Of a stretch of DNA of 64,000 nucleotides, positions 25,857 through 36,965 are shown in pieces. The position numbers and the translations under genes were made by a program. How positions within the stretch are numbered: position 1 is the stretch's first letter; every line of letters starts with the position of its first letter. The notes under the pieces were generated by a model, which made no database searches, was not told where the DNA came from, and saw only the letters and a list, made by a program, of their open reading frames with translations. Location: NCBI GenBank assembly GCA_004802725.1, contig SGPM01000044.1, forward strand, positions 1-64,000, given 5' to 3'. This DNA comes from Antrodiella citrinella (taxonomy: Eukaryota > Basidiomycota > Agaricomycetes > Polyporales > Steccherinaceae).

Positions 25857-27893
25857 CTAGACTCTAGAGTACACGTATTTGAACAAGAAGATGGTCTGTA
25901 TATACTGTATAGGAATATGAAAAATGAAGCTCCAAGTTGAAGCATATGCTACCTTGTCCCATTCAACGTTCAATATACTGTTGGCGTCGGGATCTTCACC
26001 GGTCAACTTAGTGTCCTTACAGTCGAAGCGGATCGTCTTTTGAACGCCCGCCACATGCTGGCGCAACGTGCCCCAACGGAACTCTGGTGACGGCGCAGAA
26101 GCGGCCGCAACCATGGGGACCTCGTACGACGAGTTGTAGAAAAAGGCCCGGCAAAACTGGATCAAGTCTGCCAGTCGAACGACCACATTGCGGAGTCGAA
26201 CGGTACAAAGGGAAGGGCAAAGTGGGGAAACAGGGTGGGAAAGATGGAGGGCAAGTTTGCCTAGGTTGACGCACGGTTTTTCGATGTGAAGGGTGGTAAG
26301 TTTTGGACAACCGCGAAGGAATGAGATCACGTCCTCCTCCATTGAGGAATGCCATTTCAGCCATCCATCCAGTATCCGAAAGCACTGGAGGCGAGGCATG
26401 GGATAATGCTTGACGATGAGACGAAACGAGTTCATGACGGCCTTGCGGTCAAAGTCGCCATCCAAAGAGAGCCAAACAGCTATGGTATCGGAGCCTGCAA
26501 ACACGCCACAAAATTCACCTGAGGAATAAATGGCGAAACTGGTGAAGTTGCTGATGCAAGGAAGGCACCTGGGGTCTGCGGGTAGCGCGATGAAGCGGTT
26601 GGCATCCAAGGCGGACGCGCTGAGCATGCAGGTAATGCTAAGCATGTCTATAGCTAGCGGGGTAGAGATGGAGGAAAGTATGATTGCCATATCCGTTGAC
26701 AATAGGCTCAGCTGGAGTGATTTCACAGAGGGTAAGGCGATAAGCTGCGATGACGACGAGATACCTCGTAGGTTTTGATGACATGTGAAGGAGAGTTCCT
26801 TCAGCTGACTGCAAGCTTGCAAAACCTCGAAGAACTTCTTGTCCATGTTCGGCGGTGTTTTGTCGCGCACCCCAATGACTATCTGAAGTCTCGTGAGAGC
26901 CGTCATTGTTGCTAATGACGTCCATGGCACGAATACATTGTGGAGCACCAGGCTTTGCAAGTTAGGGGCTTTGCCGTCGAAAAGATGCTTGACGGTGTGC
27001 GCCTTACTAGACGATGTAGTGGATTGAGACTGCCAAAGGATTGTAGCATGCTTCAGGCATGTAGCTTCCTGATCCACGAGCCATGACGGAAATGTGATGT
27101 TCTCCTCGACCGACACATCAAGATGGCCAATCCTCTGAAGGAGGGGCTCACAGAATTTGATCCGCACCTTATTCTCAGACTCCCATGTGGTACCACCAGT
27201 ATCTGCTCCGGGACTGCCAACCCATGGAATAATGGTCCCCGGGTCCGGACAGAGTGAAATCGACAGACGGAGGGGGAGTGATTTGCTGTTGGACACTAGA
27301 ACAGCAGCTTGCACAGCCGAAAGACTCGAGAGTTCCAATGTAGACCAGAGAGACGGGTTGCTAAGTGCGACGAATCGCCAATAGGCACAGGTTTGAGATA
27401 TGTTGATGATTGTGGATCCTCTATTAGTTGCTGCGAAGTGCGCAGCCCAAAGAAAGATATCAAGGAGGAGATCTTGCGATAACCCATTCACAAGAGCCTT
27501 ATGGTTTCGTCGTATGACCATGTTTGCTTTGGCTCGAACGCAAGCGGACAGAAATGTTTCTTCCAACGACTTCAGGAGAATCTCTTCCGTCGAGATGGCC
27601 ATAATTGCCTCATCCCGAGTGCCGTCACGTCTAAGATCTCCGCCAAACCTGTAAACGCGGTTTTTGAGCTGTAGTCCTTTCAGAAATGACCAAGCTACGT
27701 ACCGACTCAACGTCGGCCAAAATAATCCCATGTGACAAACGATCGCTCCCATACTCTCTTCGATTGCGCCCTGGCTGTTGGGCTCAGCCTCATGTGGCTG
27801 CACTCTAACAGAGGTCGACCTCGCAGCCTCGGTACTTCCTACATTGGCAATGTGTTTTACATCGCCAAGTTCGGACTTCACTTTCGCCCCCAT
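25857..27893 (-). CDS. F-box/leucine-rich protein, copy 2 of the local family
   Basis: Read on the minus strand: exons 27893-27703 and 27648-25857, 660 residues. The 54-base intron is a multiple of three and has no stop, so the frame reads through it. It is placed by homology: it lies in phase 2 after FWPTLSR with donor gtacgt, as in the paralogs. The start MGAKVKSELGD at 27893 is the first in-frame ATG. A further donor (TTCAACgtaagtt at about 28040) and acceptor near 27930 suggest a leader intron. The F-box region (LSQDLLLDIFLWAAHF...TCAYWRFVALSNPSLWST) and the leucine-rich part (LHNVFVPWTSLATM, LPSVKSLQLSLLS) are complete. The tail after WDKVAY is longer than in copy 1 and might hide one more intron. 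Confidence 0.83.
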   Translation of the reverse strand: MGAKVKSELGDVKHIANVGSTEAARSTSVRVQPHEAEPNSQGAIEESMGAIVCHMGLFWPTLSRYVAWSFLKGLQLKNRVYRFGGDLRRDGTRDEAIMAISTEEILLKSLEETFLSACVRAKANMVIRRNHKALVNGLSQDLLLDIFLWAAHFAATNRGSTIINISQTCAYWRFVALSNPSLWSTLELSSLSAVQAAVLVSNSKSLPLRLSISLCPDPGTIIPWVGSPGADTGGTTWESENKVRIKFCEPLLQRIGHLDVSVEENITFPSWLVDQEATCLKHATILWQSQSTTSSSKAHTVKHLFDGKAPNLQSLVLHNVFVPWTSLATMTALTRLQIVIGVRDKTPPNMDKKFFEVLQACSQLKELSFTCHQNLRGISSSSQLIALPSVKSLQLSLLSTDMAIILSSISTPLAIDMLSITCMLSASALDANRFIALPADPRCLPCISNFTSFAIYSSGEFCGVFAGSDTIAVWLSLDGDFDRKAVMNSFRLIVKHYPMPRLQCFRILDGWLKWHSSMEEDVISFLRGCPKLTTLHIEKPCVNLGKLALHLSHPVSPLCPSLCTVRLRNVVVRLADLIQFCRAFFYNSSYEVPMVAAASAPSPEFRWGTLRQHVAGVQKTIRFDCKDTKLTGEDPDANSILNVEWDKVAYASTWSFIFHIPIQYIQTIFLFKYVYSRV

Positions 27894-28698
27894 GATGGTA
27901 AGCTCCCGTGTCGAAGAAGAAGATTTACTGGTGTCGGCTGGTATGATTTTCAAGTTTTCCAGATGGGAAACCAAGGCAAGAGGAACAGGTATGATAAGTT
28001 CGTGTTATCCATATGTAGTCGTATGGAGATATGAGAACTTACGTTGAATTTGCAGAATACGCGTACGTAGTATAGACTGATGGTTCTTCAAGTTGACCGG
28101 CGCCAACTAGTATATGTGCAACGACCCAGCGGACTCGGACACCAGTGCATGAAGAACACCGCCGGCTCTTGAACAATTGTTACCATATGAGCAAGGAACA
28201 TGGTACTTGAACTCTTACCTGTAGTATACTTCAAAAGCTTGAGATAGACGAGACACCGGCTCGCAAGTGAAGAGCGGTCGACGTAGTTACGACTTTTTCG
28301 AGGTCGTTTGCGAAATGCACCGTGACCACTGACTGGTACTGAGTCCTACGACTTTCTGGAATACGACCGCGGCCGATACCACGTATCAAGAGATTTTAAA
28401 CCACAGAAACGCGTTTTAGTAGTAGCTTTCACTCAGAGCAGACCGTGGTTGGAAAGAGTCGTAGGTTCTTAGATCGCGGTCACGGCTGTACTTCAATCAG
28501 CTGTTCTCGTACGGTAAGCCACATGCCGTGAGGAATCTCGCGTTAGTCAGCGCGTATTAGTACCGTGACCATCGAGCCACTTTAACCAACTTCAAGTTGT
28601 CGTTGGGAAATTAGCTACATCCCGTTCGCGTCCTAACCTAAGCAATAATATCAGAACATGATCACGACAAAATGATGACCCACGACTCGCGAATCGGT
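27894..28698. other. Leader of copy 2 and spacer to copy 3
   Basis: Contains the presumed leader intron of copy 2 and its promoter. A segment at 28540-28560 (gttagtcagcgcgtattag) recurs at 29969-29989 upstream of copy 3 with few changes. No gene of its own. Confidence 0.4.
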
Positions 28699-29433
28699 CT
28701 ACAGCCTATGAAAAAAGAGACCTCGGAAACTGCCAACTCGTACTACAGTACTGGTCGCAATGAGGTTGGAATTCCACTGGATGGTGGGGTAAAGAGAGAT
28801 GGTTACGCGGAGGGGGGCTGTTTTGCTATTGAGAACCATGACAGCAGCTTGCGCTTTCGATAGACTGGAGAGCTCTAATGAAGACCAGAGGGATGGGGCG
28901 CTGATTGCGACGAACCGCCAATAAGCGCAGGTCTGAGATATGTTGAAAACAGTAGAACCGCTATCTGAACCTGCGCTGTGTACAGCCCAAAGGAAGATAG
29001 AGGAGAGAAAATCCTGTGACAGGGCATTCACATAAGCCCTGATGTTTCGTCGCGTAGTCATGTTTGCTCTGGCGTGAATGCAGGCAGATTGGAATTGCTG
29101 CTCCAAGGCCTTCAGAATATTCTCTTCCCTCCAGACGGCCAGAATCGCCTCATCACGAGTGCCGTCGCGTCCACTGAGATCTACTACGAAACTGAAAATA
29201 GGGTTTTCTCAGCGGTCAGTCTCCAGTCAATGAACTGAGGACACGGACCGATTCAATGTTGGCCAAAACGATTTTATGTGATGGACAATGGTGATCATGC
29301 TCGCTTCCATTGCATCCTTGTCGGTGTGTGCGGGCTGAGTTCCAGACGAGAGCGACCTCGTACTTCTGGGAACCGCGGTACTTTCAATGGAGTCGACATT
29401 AACGGACTCAGATTCAATTTTCACCGTTGACAT
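28699..29433 (-). pseudogene. F-box family copy 3, truncated after the F-box
   Basis: Minus-strand exons 29433-29249 and 29191-28699 give an open 225-codon frame. The start MSTVKIESE, the phase-2 intron after FWPTLNR (57 bases, gtccgt donor) and the F-box (LSQDFLSSIFLWAVHS...TCAYWRFVAISAPSLWSS) match copy 2 closely. After residues matching APLRVTISLYP the similarity stops, and an unrelated tail (GSFRGLFFHRL) leads to a stop. The entire leucine-rich half, over 400 residues in the paralogs, is absent from the downstream sequence. It is either a 3'-deleted relic or a short F-box-only product; the open frame leaves both possible. Confidence 0.7.
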
Positions 29434-30507
29434 AGGTGACTCCGAGGCCGTGCTAGGGATTCTCTGCTTCAAACCGTAGTACTGCCTGGTGTCAGCAGAC
29501 ACGGTAAATGAAGAAGAAGCAGAGACGACGACCTACGCTGGCTTGCGAACAAATTGAATGCGTATCGGTACTTAGTGCGGTAGAGGCTCAGCGGTGGTCC
29601 TCAAGACGGCACAAAATAGCGCGGATGTAGTGTATAAAATATCCCCTGTAAGATGTGACGCTAATGAGCAAATGGTCATATCGTATCGTACTATATTTCT
29701 CACCTCCAGTAAGCCACTAACTCCGAGTCGTAGGCCAAAACGCCTTTGCGCGCCGACGCGTCGGATTTCTGGCACAAGCCTACTACCACGGTGACGCACG
29801 GGAAGGAGCCTTTGTGTACAAGGAATGCGGTTCCGACAGATGCTAGATAAGATAGTTCAATGTTTGAGCTGAACTCTATTTGAGCTATAAACTTACGTTG
29901 AACACTTGAAAATTGAGGTTCGTGGTGCGGCAGTGACTTTAAGCTTTAAGTTTGCAAGCGCCTTGATCGCGGTAGTCAGCGCTTATTAGTCAGTAAACTC
30001 GCACGGCACACGACGGCGGCGACGCTTGCGCTTTACTCACCATCATAACACCGTGAATAACGCGTTTCTTTCATTCAAACTTCCTCTGAGACGTGGTATA
30101 ATATTGCCACAATTTGTTGCGCAAGAATTGGAGACGTTTTCTGCCAGAACGAGCCCCCAAGATAACTTGAACGTCGTCTTCCGAAGGTCCCAGCGCTAGG
30201 CTGCCAGTAGTATTAGCAGCAGGTACTCAGGCTAGAGCCTAAGAGCCACTCCCTCTGCTCGGTACGCTTGTTTATCATAACTTTCGTTCTGAATAACCCT
30301 CTGAACCAATTCTAGACTCAGTGGACGTAGATCTGACATAACATCAATATACCGTACTTCAAGTTATCGTATCCCCAATCTCTTACGTGGTCTGAGGTCT
30401 TCACCAGCCTTTTCCCACTCTACAATATTTCTGGGTGAGTGACATTCATCTAAAGTCGTATTATCAGGTCTGATAAGGTTTATCAATCTTTTTCACAGTA
30501 CGCTATC
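29434..30507. other. Spacer between divergent F-box copies 3 and 4
   Basis: Holds the promoters of copies 3 (minus) and 4 (plus). Near 29892 the reverse strand again shows TTCAACgtaagtt, the leader splice donor seen in copy 2. The 29969-29989 repeat is described with the 27894-28698 spacer. No coding frame. Confidence 0.4.
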
Positions 30508-32336
30508 ATGGATTGTCCTGCTTTCGAAGACGGCAATCGAATTCTCCTTGATATCATGGAGCAAGCTCCCTGGCCGGTGGGAACTCGGTTCGTCCATTCA
30601 ACTATGAAATCCAGAGTGCCATGTGTTGATAAACCAATACTAGCCTCTCTGCTCGAGCCTCCACGTTGGACGTGTTCCAATACGGTGAAGCAGTATTGAA
30701 TGAGCTTGAAACGCAATTTGCGCGAGGATTAGAGCAAGCCAGGACGCGACTCAAACTGCAACGCGCTCTCCCAATCAACACCCTCCCTCAGAATATACTG
30801 TCTCACATCTTTCAATTTGCATCTCTCCCGGGGATGACAATTCTCAATATCGCAAGGACATGTTCTTATTGGCGGTCCGTCGCGTTGACAAACCACGGGT
30901 TATGGTCGACTTTGGAGTTATCCGCTCTTACAGGACCACAATCATCTGTTTTTCTATCACGTTCTAGCGGAAGACCTCTCACGGTGATTTTATTGAACTA
31001 CTCCGCGGAAGTCTGGACGTGGTACCCTCATCGCACTGGACTTGAATACGAAACACGTCTGCAGATCTGTAGGACATACCTCCCGAGAATACGGTCCCTC
31101 CAGCTAGACATCGTTGGGTCGCACAGAGCACCTACCTGGCTGTCATCCGATGAAGCACTGCTATTGGAATATGCGGACATCGCTTTCATACCACAACAAT
31201 CACCTGGTCACGGTCTCACACATCCCACTCTCGTCCTTCCCAATTTCTTCGCTGCTGGAAAGAACCAGCTCACGAACTTGGTACTCCGACATGTGTTCGT
31301 GCCGTGGGCCACCATTGCTCGTGCACCATCTCTGACTATGCTTCATGTCAATTTCTCCCATCGCATCCGTCAAAATACATGCGCAGATCGTGTGGAGGAT
31401 CTAGACATGGACCTTTTGGAGATCTTCAAAACGTGCAAGCAGCTCGAAGACCTCTCTCTGACCTGCTCCAGTTATCTCAGAGGTCTTCCACTGACCTTGA
31501 ACGACACTGCCCTTGCTCTGCCTGCGCTGAAATCCATCAAACTACATCTCATGTCACCAGACGTGCGATTCGTCCTCCGATCTATAGCTATCCCCGAGGG
31601 TGTAAGCGTCCTAGAGGTTATCTGCAGACTGGACCCATGCTGCGGCAAAGATGAGTGGCTGATTGACCTTCCGGAGGACCCACTGTGCCTGCCATGTCTC
31701 ATGGCACTACGCAGTCTGGATGTGAATGTCCCAGGACATGTCATCTCCGGATCTTTGGAGTTCGCTCTCAATGGTGCCTTCTATCCCATTATTCTATGCA
31801 CCAATAGCCATGGAAATTCTAATGGTCAAACTGAGGACGTCGCTATCGCTGCTACGTTTGACCTCTTACAAACGTCGTACCACATGCCGCGACTTGCACA
31901 GCTAACTATCACCGACAACAGCGAAAATCACTATTTCACTGCACGTTCCATCATCAGCTTCTTCTTCCGCAGCCCCATGCTCACCGAACTCACGCTCCAT
32001 GGATGCAATCATGACATACTCAAAACGCTGTCAATATTCCTTCCCAGTGTCTGCCTATCCTTGACCTACGTCTATGTCAGCGACATGACGATCCCACTGC
32101 CCATCCTGGAGCAGTTCTGCCGTTCGTACTTTTGTGATCCGGAGTATGAGCTCTCGGTTACGCTCCGAGACAAGGCAGATGGACCTATGTTCATTGACAC
32201 AGCGCTGGCAGTCAACTTGTCTATGGAACTAGAGAGTGGGTTCAGAGAGCTGTGGCTGGATCAGGACGTTCATGTGGAAACAGAGGACAAAATACACGTA
32301 GTATACATAGCAGGACATCAGAGAGATGACATATGA
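30508..32336 (+). CDS. F-box/leucine-rich protein, copy 4 (divergent)
   Basis: Exons 30508-30587 and 30644-32336, 590 residues. The 56-base intron (gttcgt...tactag) is in phase 2 after APWPVGTR, the same place and phase as in the other copies, which supports ATG 30508 even though exon 1 is short. The F-box region reads LPQNILSHIFQFA...TCSYWRSVALTNHGLWST. The leucine-rich part keeps LRHVFVPWATIARAPSL and LPALKSIKLHLMSPDVRFVL. Sequence identity to copies 1-3 is clearly lower than among those three, so it is an older paralog. The frame is intact. Its presumed role is as an SCF substrate receptor; the target is unknown. Confidence 0.82.
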
Positions 32337-32411
32337 TCAAGGCAAGTCTTTCTACGAGGAAGAGGGGTCGGGAATGGAAAGTGGAGGCAGACATATCTCA
32401 AATTGGTATGA

Positions 32412-34303
32412 CTAGACCTGCGGTATCTTCATTTGCAAAACCGCGTTTGTTCTCTGGTACGATTCTTCTGTATACGGGCGGTAACGGATAGCAAAGGCGG
32501 GCTCCGCTCTGTGGTAACATAGTTAGATAGTGAGTAACACCAAGTCATATTTTGGTCACATACGCAGGTTGCACATTCAAGAAGTTTCGACGATGGCTGA
32601 ATGTATCGAAGGATGATTTGCCGTAATATCTGCCATCTATGATTTTATGAGCACGGCTTCGAGAGAGCACAGTTACAACGAACGTACAGCCAGACTCGCC
32701 GACGCCCCCAAATGGGAGCTCTTTTACAGTCAACTGGGTGATCACGTCATTGTAGACCACTGCACCACTCCGGGTTCTCTGGAGTACTGAAGCATAGTAT
32801 GAATCAGATTGTTGCCAGTAGTGTGAATTTATATCGGGCATACGTTTGTGTTTGATTTCCTCGTTACTGGTGAAGGCATAGATCGCTAACGGCGAAGGTC
32901 TACGGATATCGAATCAGCGCGCCACGATTCTGAAAATCAAAATTTGCGTACTGGTTACTGATCTGGTCAATAGCCTCGTCGACATTGTCGACTTCTAGGA
33001 TCGGAAGAACTGGTCCGAAAATTTCTCTTCATAGCCGCAAAGAGTCAGTATTGATTAGCTTGCAAGCATGACCTCACGCACTCTTCCATCAGGGAATCAC
33101 CAGGCTTCACGTTTGAGACGATAGTGGGAGCAATCTTCTTGTCTCCTTCAATATCTCCTCCTACGACGATCGTTCCTAGAGTGCGGTCCAATAGGCCCTT
33201 CACACGAGCGTGGTGAGCCGGGTTGATAATTTTGCCCCAAGTCATCTCCGGGTCAAGAGGTGGTTTGGGCCAAAATTTGGCGTAAACCTTCAAGAGGGCA
33301 TCGCGGAACGCCGGAGCAACTGAGCGGACGACATAGACGTGGTCTGCAGTGACACACAGCTGGACCAACCCATGTGACGCGTGAGCGGCGGTGGCGTTTC
33401 TCGAGTTCTGACCGTGACGATGCACTCACCTGTCCAGAGTTCATCGACTTTCCCCACAGGATCCTCTTCGCGGCCAACTCCACATCGCAATCATCCGCCA
33501 CGATCACCGGGCACTTTCCTCCCAGTTCCAAAGTGACCGGCGTCAATTTTTGTGCGGCGGCAGTAGCTACGATTTTACCAATGTTCCCACCGCCGGTGAA
33601 GAAGATGTGGTCCCATTTGAGAGAAAGGAGGGTATTCATCTCAGGGATGGCACCGTTGACGACAACATATGCGTCTGGGTTGAGGTATTCAGCTATGAGC
33701 CTGGTGATCTGCACGGCACAGTTGGCTGCGTGCTCTGACGGCTTGAGAACTGTAGGACAACCAGCAGCAATCGCTCCTACCAGCGGAATCAGACAGAGAG
33801 CGAATGGGAAATTCCACGGTCTGTACACGAGACCCGAAGACGCCTAAGCCATTGGTGCAGACGCGGAGGAGGCACAAGAAGCACTTACGAGATGATCAAC
33901 GCGACGCCCTTAGGAACTGAGTATATAGATGCGTCCCAGGAGCTCATCCACTCAGCCACCTTGGGCTTCTCGGGTGCTGCCCACTCCTCGAGATGGGCCG
34001 CAGCATCAAGGCAGGATGCGATAACGGAGGCTCCCTCTTGTCCAGCTTCCGGTCGAGGCCTGCCAATGTCGGCAAATAGGGCCTCTTCGACGGCTGTTAT
34101 GTTCTCTTGCACAGCTCGCGCAAGCTGGTAGAGCTGCTTGCGACGATACTCGAGAGGAAGCAGTTTTCCCGCCTTGTACGTGGATTGCAAACGGTCGTAG
34201 ACCTATTGGAATGCTCGTGTTTTAGGTTGATGTTCTGTCCGCAGTTCAAAGTGCTACTCGCCGCAATGATTTCAGCCTCAGGAGTGAACTGTAGAGTGGA
34301 CAT
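32412..34303 (-). CDS. Aldehyde dehydrogenase, ALDH3/fatty-aldehyde type
   Basis: Nine exons on the minus strand: 34303-34262, 34202-33889, 33820-33430, 33359-33082, 33026-32952, 32899-32844, 32786-32688, 32636-32564, 32508-32412; 474 residues with every phase consistent. Landmarks are SPWNFPFALCLIP with Asn122, AIAAGCPTVLKPSEHAANC, FFTGGGNIGKIV, LELGGK with catalytic Glu217, Cys251 in LCVTADHV as nucleophile, MEEEIFGPVLPI, ELPFGGVGESGYGRY, and RYRPYTEESY near the end. Length and motifs fit the NAD(P)-dependent class 3 enzymes that oxidise long-chain or aromatic aldehydes. Exon 1 only keeps frame if the first intron uses a GC donor (gcgagt). No C-terminal hydrophobic anchor is visible, unlike yeast Hfd1. 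Confidence 0.9.
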
Positions 34304-35195
34304 TGTGAGGTGAGGTAATGCTCAGGTGAGGAGTTGTCTGAAGCCATAGAAGACAGGATGTTCTTATACTCGAGATAGCAGGGTCTGGTCGAAGTGACTG
34401 TTTACTCATGACCTCATGCCACTTCGTGGGATTCAACTCGGCCATCGAAGCAATGGTGAGACCTGATTCGGTCCTAACTGTGGGTTTATGTTGTCAGTGG
34501 TGTGGGATTACCCTTGAGACAAGCAGTGGACCTACTATAATCACGAAGGCTCGGCTGACACTGTCCCCATCGGAACGCGCCATTGTACGTTGTATTAAGG
34601 CCAATCTCCGGATGAATATGTATGCTGACAGAGCCTGGGGATAACTCTTTCTCACTTCGACAAAAATGCCAAACCTTAGAAACCCATTCGAAGAAGTCTT
34701 GACAAATGAGAGATGTCAACATCAGGGCGTGTCTTGAGACAGTCTACGTGTATGTCCACGTTTCCCCACACAAACGAACATCAGGGCCAAAGATGCGTCG
34801 CCTGGGACATAAAAGTGGTATCTGGTGGGTCTTTACAGGCTTGGTTGAGAGTCAGTTGAGAATTTGTGGTTATTCGGTCTGTGAGCCGTACAGCAGACGA
34901 AGGGTTCAATCACCACTAGAAGAAACAAAGCGGGTCAGTATCAGACGTCCATGAAAACGTGCATGAGTATACTGGGAGAGCTTACTATAACATATTATGT
35001 GTAAGTTCGGTCGACTGCGATACGACAAAGGACAGTACAGATCCACAGAGAATTACTAGTGTACATGCGAATATCTAAAAGTTAGCGGTATAAGATTAAT
35101 TGAGATGGGACGTGATGGATGTGGAATGTGGGTAATCGCAATGGAGGTCCTGGGGATATTGTCCAAACAAAGAGAAACGAGAGGAAGCAGGGCTC
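34304..35195. other. Intergenic, no gene supported
   Basis: Promoter of the aldehyde dehydrogenase and 3' flank of the next minus-strand gene. Short frames only. Confidence 0.4.
34363..34368 (-). promoter_or_regulatory. TATA-like box of the aldehyde dehydrogenase gene
   Basis: TATAAG on the minus strand, about 60 bases upstream of the ATG at 34303. Confidence 0.35.
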
Positions 35196-36659
35196 TTAGC
35201 TCTCGAACTCGTACGGCTCTCGACTGTCTTCTGGCACGGCGACGTTTCTCAGAAGCGGGTCGAGCGATGCCAGTTCGTCTCGAATCCCTTGTCGCGCACA
35301 GTCGTCCAGTTCTTTCAGGAGCGCGGCGATGATTTTCTGATAAGAACACACCAAGGTCAGCTTTGTCTGTAAGCGCCTTTTATATAGCAACACACCTTTA
35401 GCCTTGCGTCTACCTGCCTCACAGCGTCAGAGAGGGTGGCGTTGATTTGTGGTGGCGGACTACCCAAGCCACCGCCGTAGACTTGTGACGTCGAGGGGTT
35501 CGCATGTGCGATGCCCCAGAGGCTGCCATCACCATCGTTTGTGGGCGCTGCGTCTGCTCCGGTGAACAAGTACGACACGCCTGGATGCGGGGAAAGTAGG
35601 CCAAGAGGTCCCATCATGTGTTGCCCTGTCGCTGGGAAAGGTGACGGACCGAGGATCTTGGAAATTTTGTTGTATACTTCGGAAAGAACATCTAGAAGGG
35701 AGAGGAGAGTTTGATGATAGTCAATTTGGAATGGCTGGGTAGTTTTGCTTTAGTATTGAACAACATTGAACAAGAACCGCGACCCACAGCGTTCGGAACT
35801 ATCAGAAACGTCGTGTCTGATGAGTCAGGATATGAGACGGCATAGTCTGTGGCCCCCCCTTGACGTTTTGGTCGCCCTGACCTGAACAATGCTCGCTAGA
35901 AGAGTTGAGACAGGGAGGTAAGTGGTGACCGAATTGCCAGACTCACCATCTTCGGTCTGTCTCCGTCATCTTTCGATGTCTCGTATTCGTTCAACGCGTT
36001 CAACAGAGAGCGTAACAGGTCCTGTGGTTCCTTGACGTCGAAGGAATGTGCAAGTGACATGCCCAGGATGGCAAAACGATATGTTCTGAGACGAAATGAG
36101 ATGGCTGTAATATATCAAATAACGTGAATGAAGCAGCACCTGGCTTTCATCGCGGTATTGTTGAAGACTCTATCCAGTTCACCGCGAGTTATCATAATAG
36201 TATGAAACCAATGACTTCGCCTGCCGCAGAGTCAGAAGTACAAATAACCGCGACTGGAAGAGGAACTCACCCTTCGTGCACGTTCCTCAAATACGTCAAT
36301 GTGATAATCCTCTTCTTCACCAACTCCCTCAGGATCTCCACGTTACTCGCCTGGGATGCAGCAGGAACGCCATTTGTGGACCCACTCGCGATACTCGTCC
36401 CCGTGTCGCTCTGCAGCGATAATGACTGGACATCCCATTCTCTCGTCGTCGGTGTCGCGTTCACGATCTGCGAGAATTGGATACCGGTTGCCGAGGACAC
36501 TGTGCCTGTGTTCTGGCCTACGGGTTTGAAGGAGCTGAGGAGGTTTTGAGCGGATGATTTCCGGCGCATGGAGGGTCGAGAAGAATTGGATCCAAGGGGG
36601 GCATCCATGGGAGGTTGCATGGACATCAGATTCACAGAATTGAATGCTGAACTTGTCAT
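35196..36659 (-). CDS. Unrecognised six-exon protein
   Basis: Minus-strand exons 36659-36271, 36220-36140, 36085-35947, 35895-35784, 35691-35396 and 35336-35196 give 385 residues with all phases matching; ATG 36659 has the context caaaATGa. The N-terminus is Ser/Asn-rich (MRRKSSAQNLLSSFKP). Residues about 110-200 look helical and ordered (ELVKKRIITLTYLRNVHEG, GELDRVFNNTAMKARTYRF, EPQDLLRSLLNALNEYE). The middle is polar with prolines (KILGPSPFPATGQHMMGPLG), and the end is a charged helix (KIIAALLKELDDCARQG). I know no domain with this pattern. Consistent splicing argues it is a real, probably conserved basidiomycete gene. Confidence 0.75.
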
Positions 36660-36965
36660 TTTGATGCAATGAGAACCCAATGGAATAGAGGCCGAATGTA
36701 CAGGACGTACGGCTGCGATTCGAATATGACAAGGCTGATAACAAGTCTGGCGGTTGCTTACCGTTGTTATATAAAGTTCTATGATCAATAGAGTAGTTGT
36801 TACTGATCTCACATTGATCAAACATAACAAAGGTAACAATCGCGTTGTATGGAGATCGATATCGATCATCAACCAAGACATTTGTGGCCTGCTGGTTTTT
36901 ATTTCGCAAAACCCTCGCCTCCGCACCTTACGCTGCTACTGTTCATCATCATCGTCTGTGTCGCC
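36660..36965. promoter_or_regulatory. Shared promoter region of divergent genes
   Basis: 306 bases separate the start of the unrecognised minus-strand gene from the NTF2 start. A TATATAAA at 36768-36775 is near-palindromic and could serve either direction. It lies about 190 bases from the NTF2 ATG and about 110 from the other. Confidence 0.4.
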
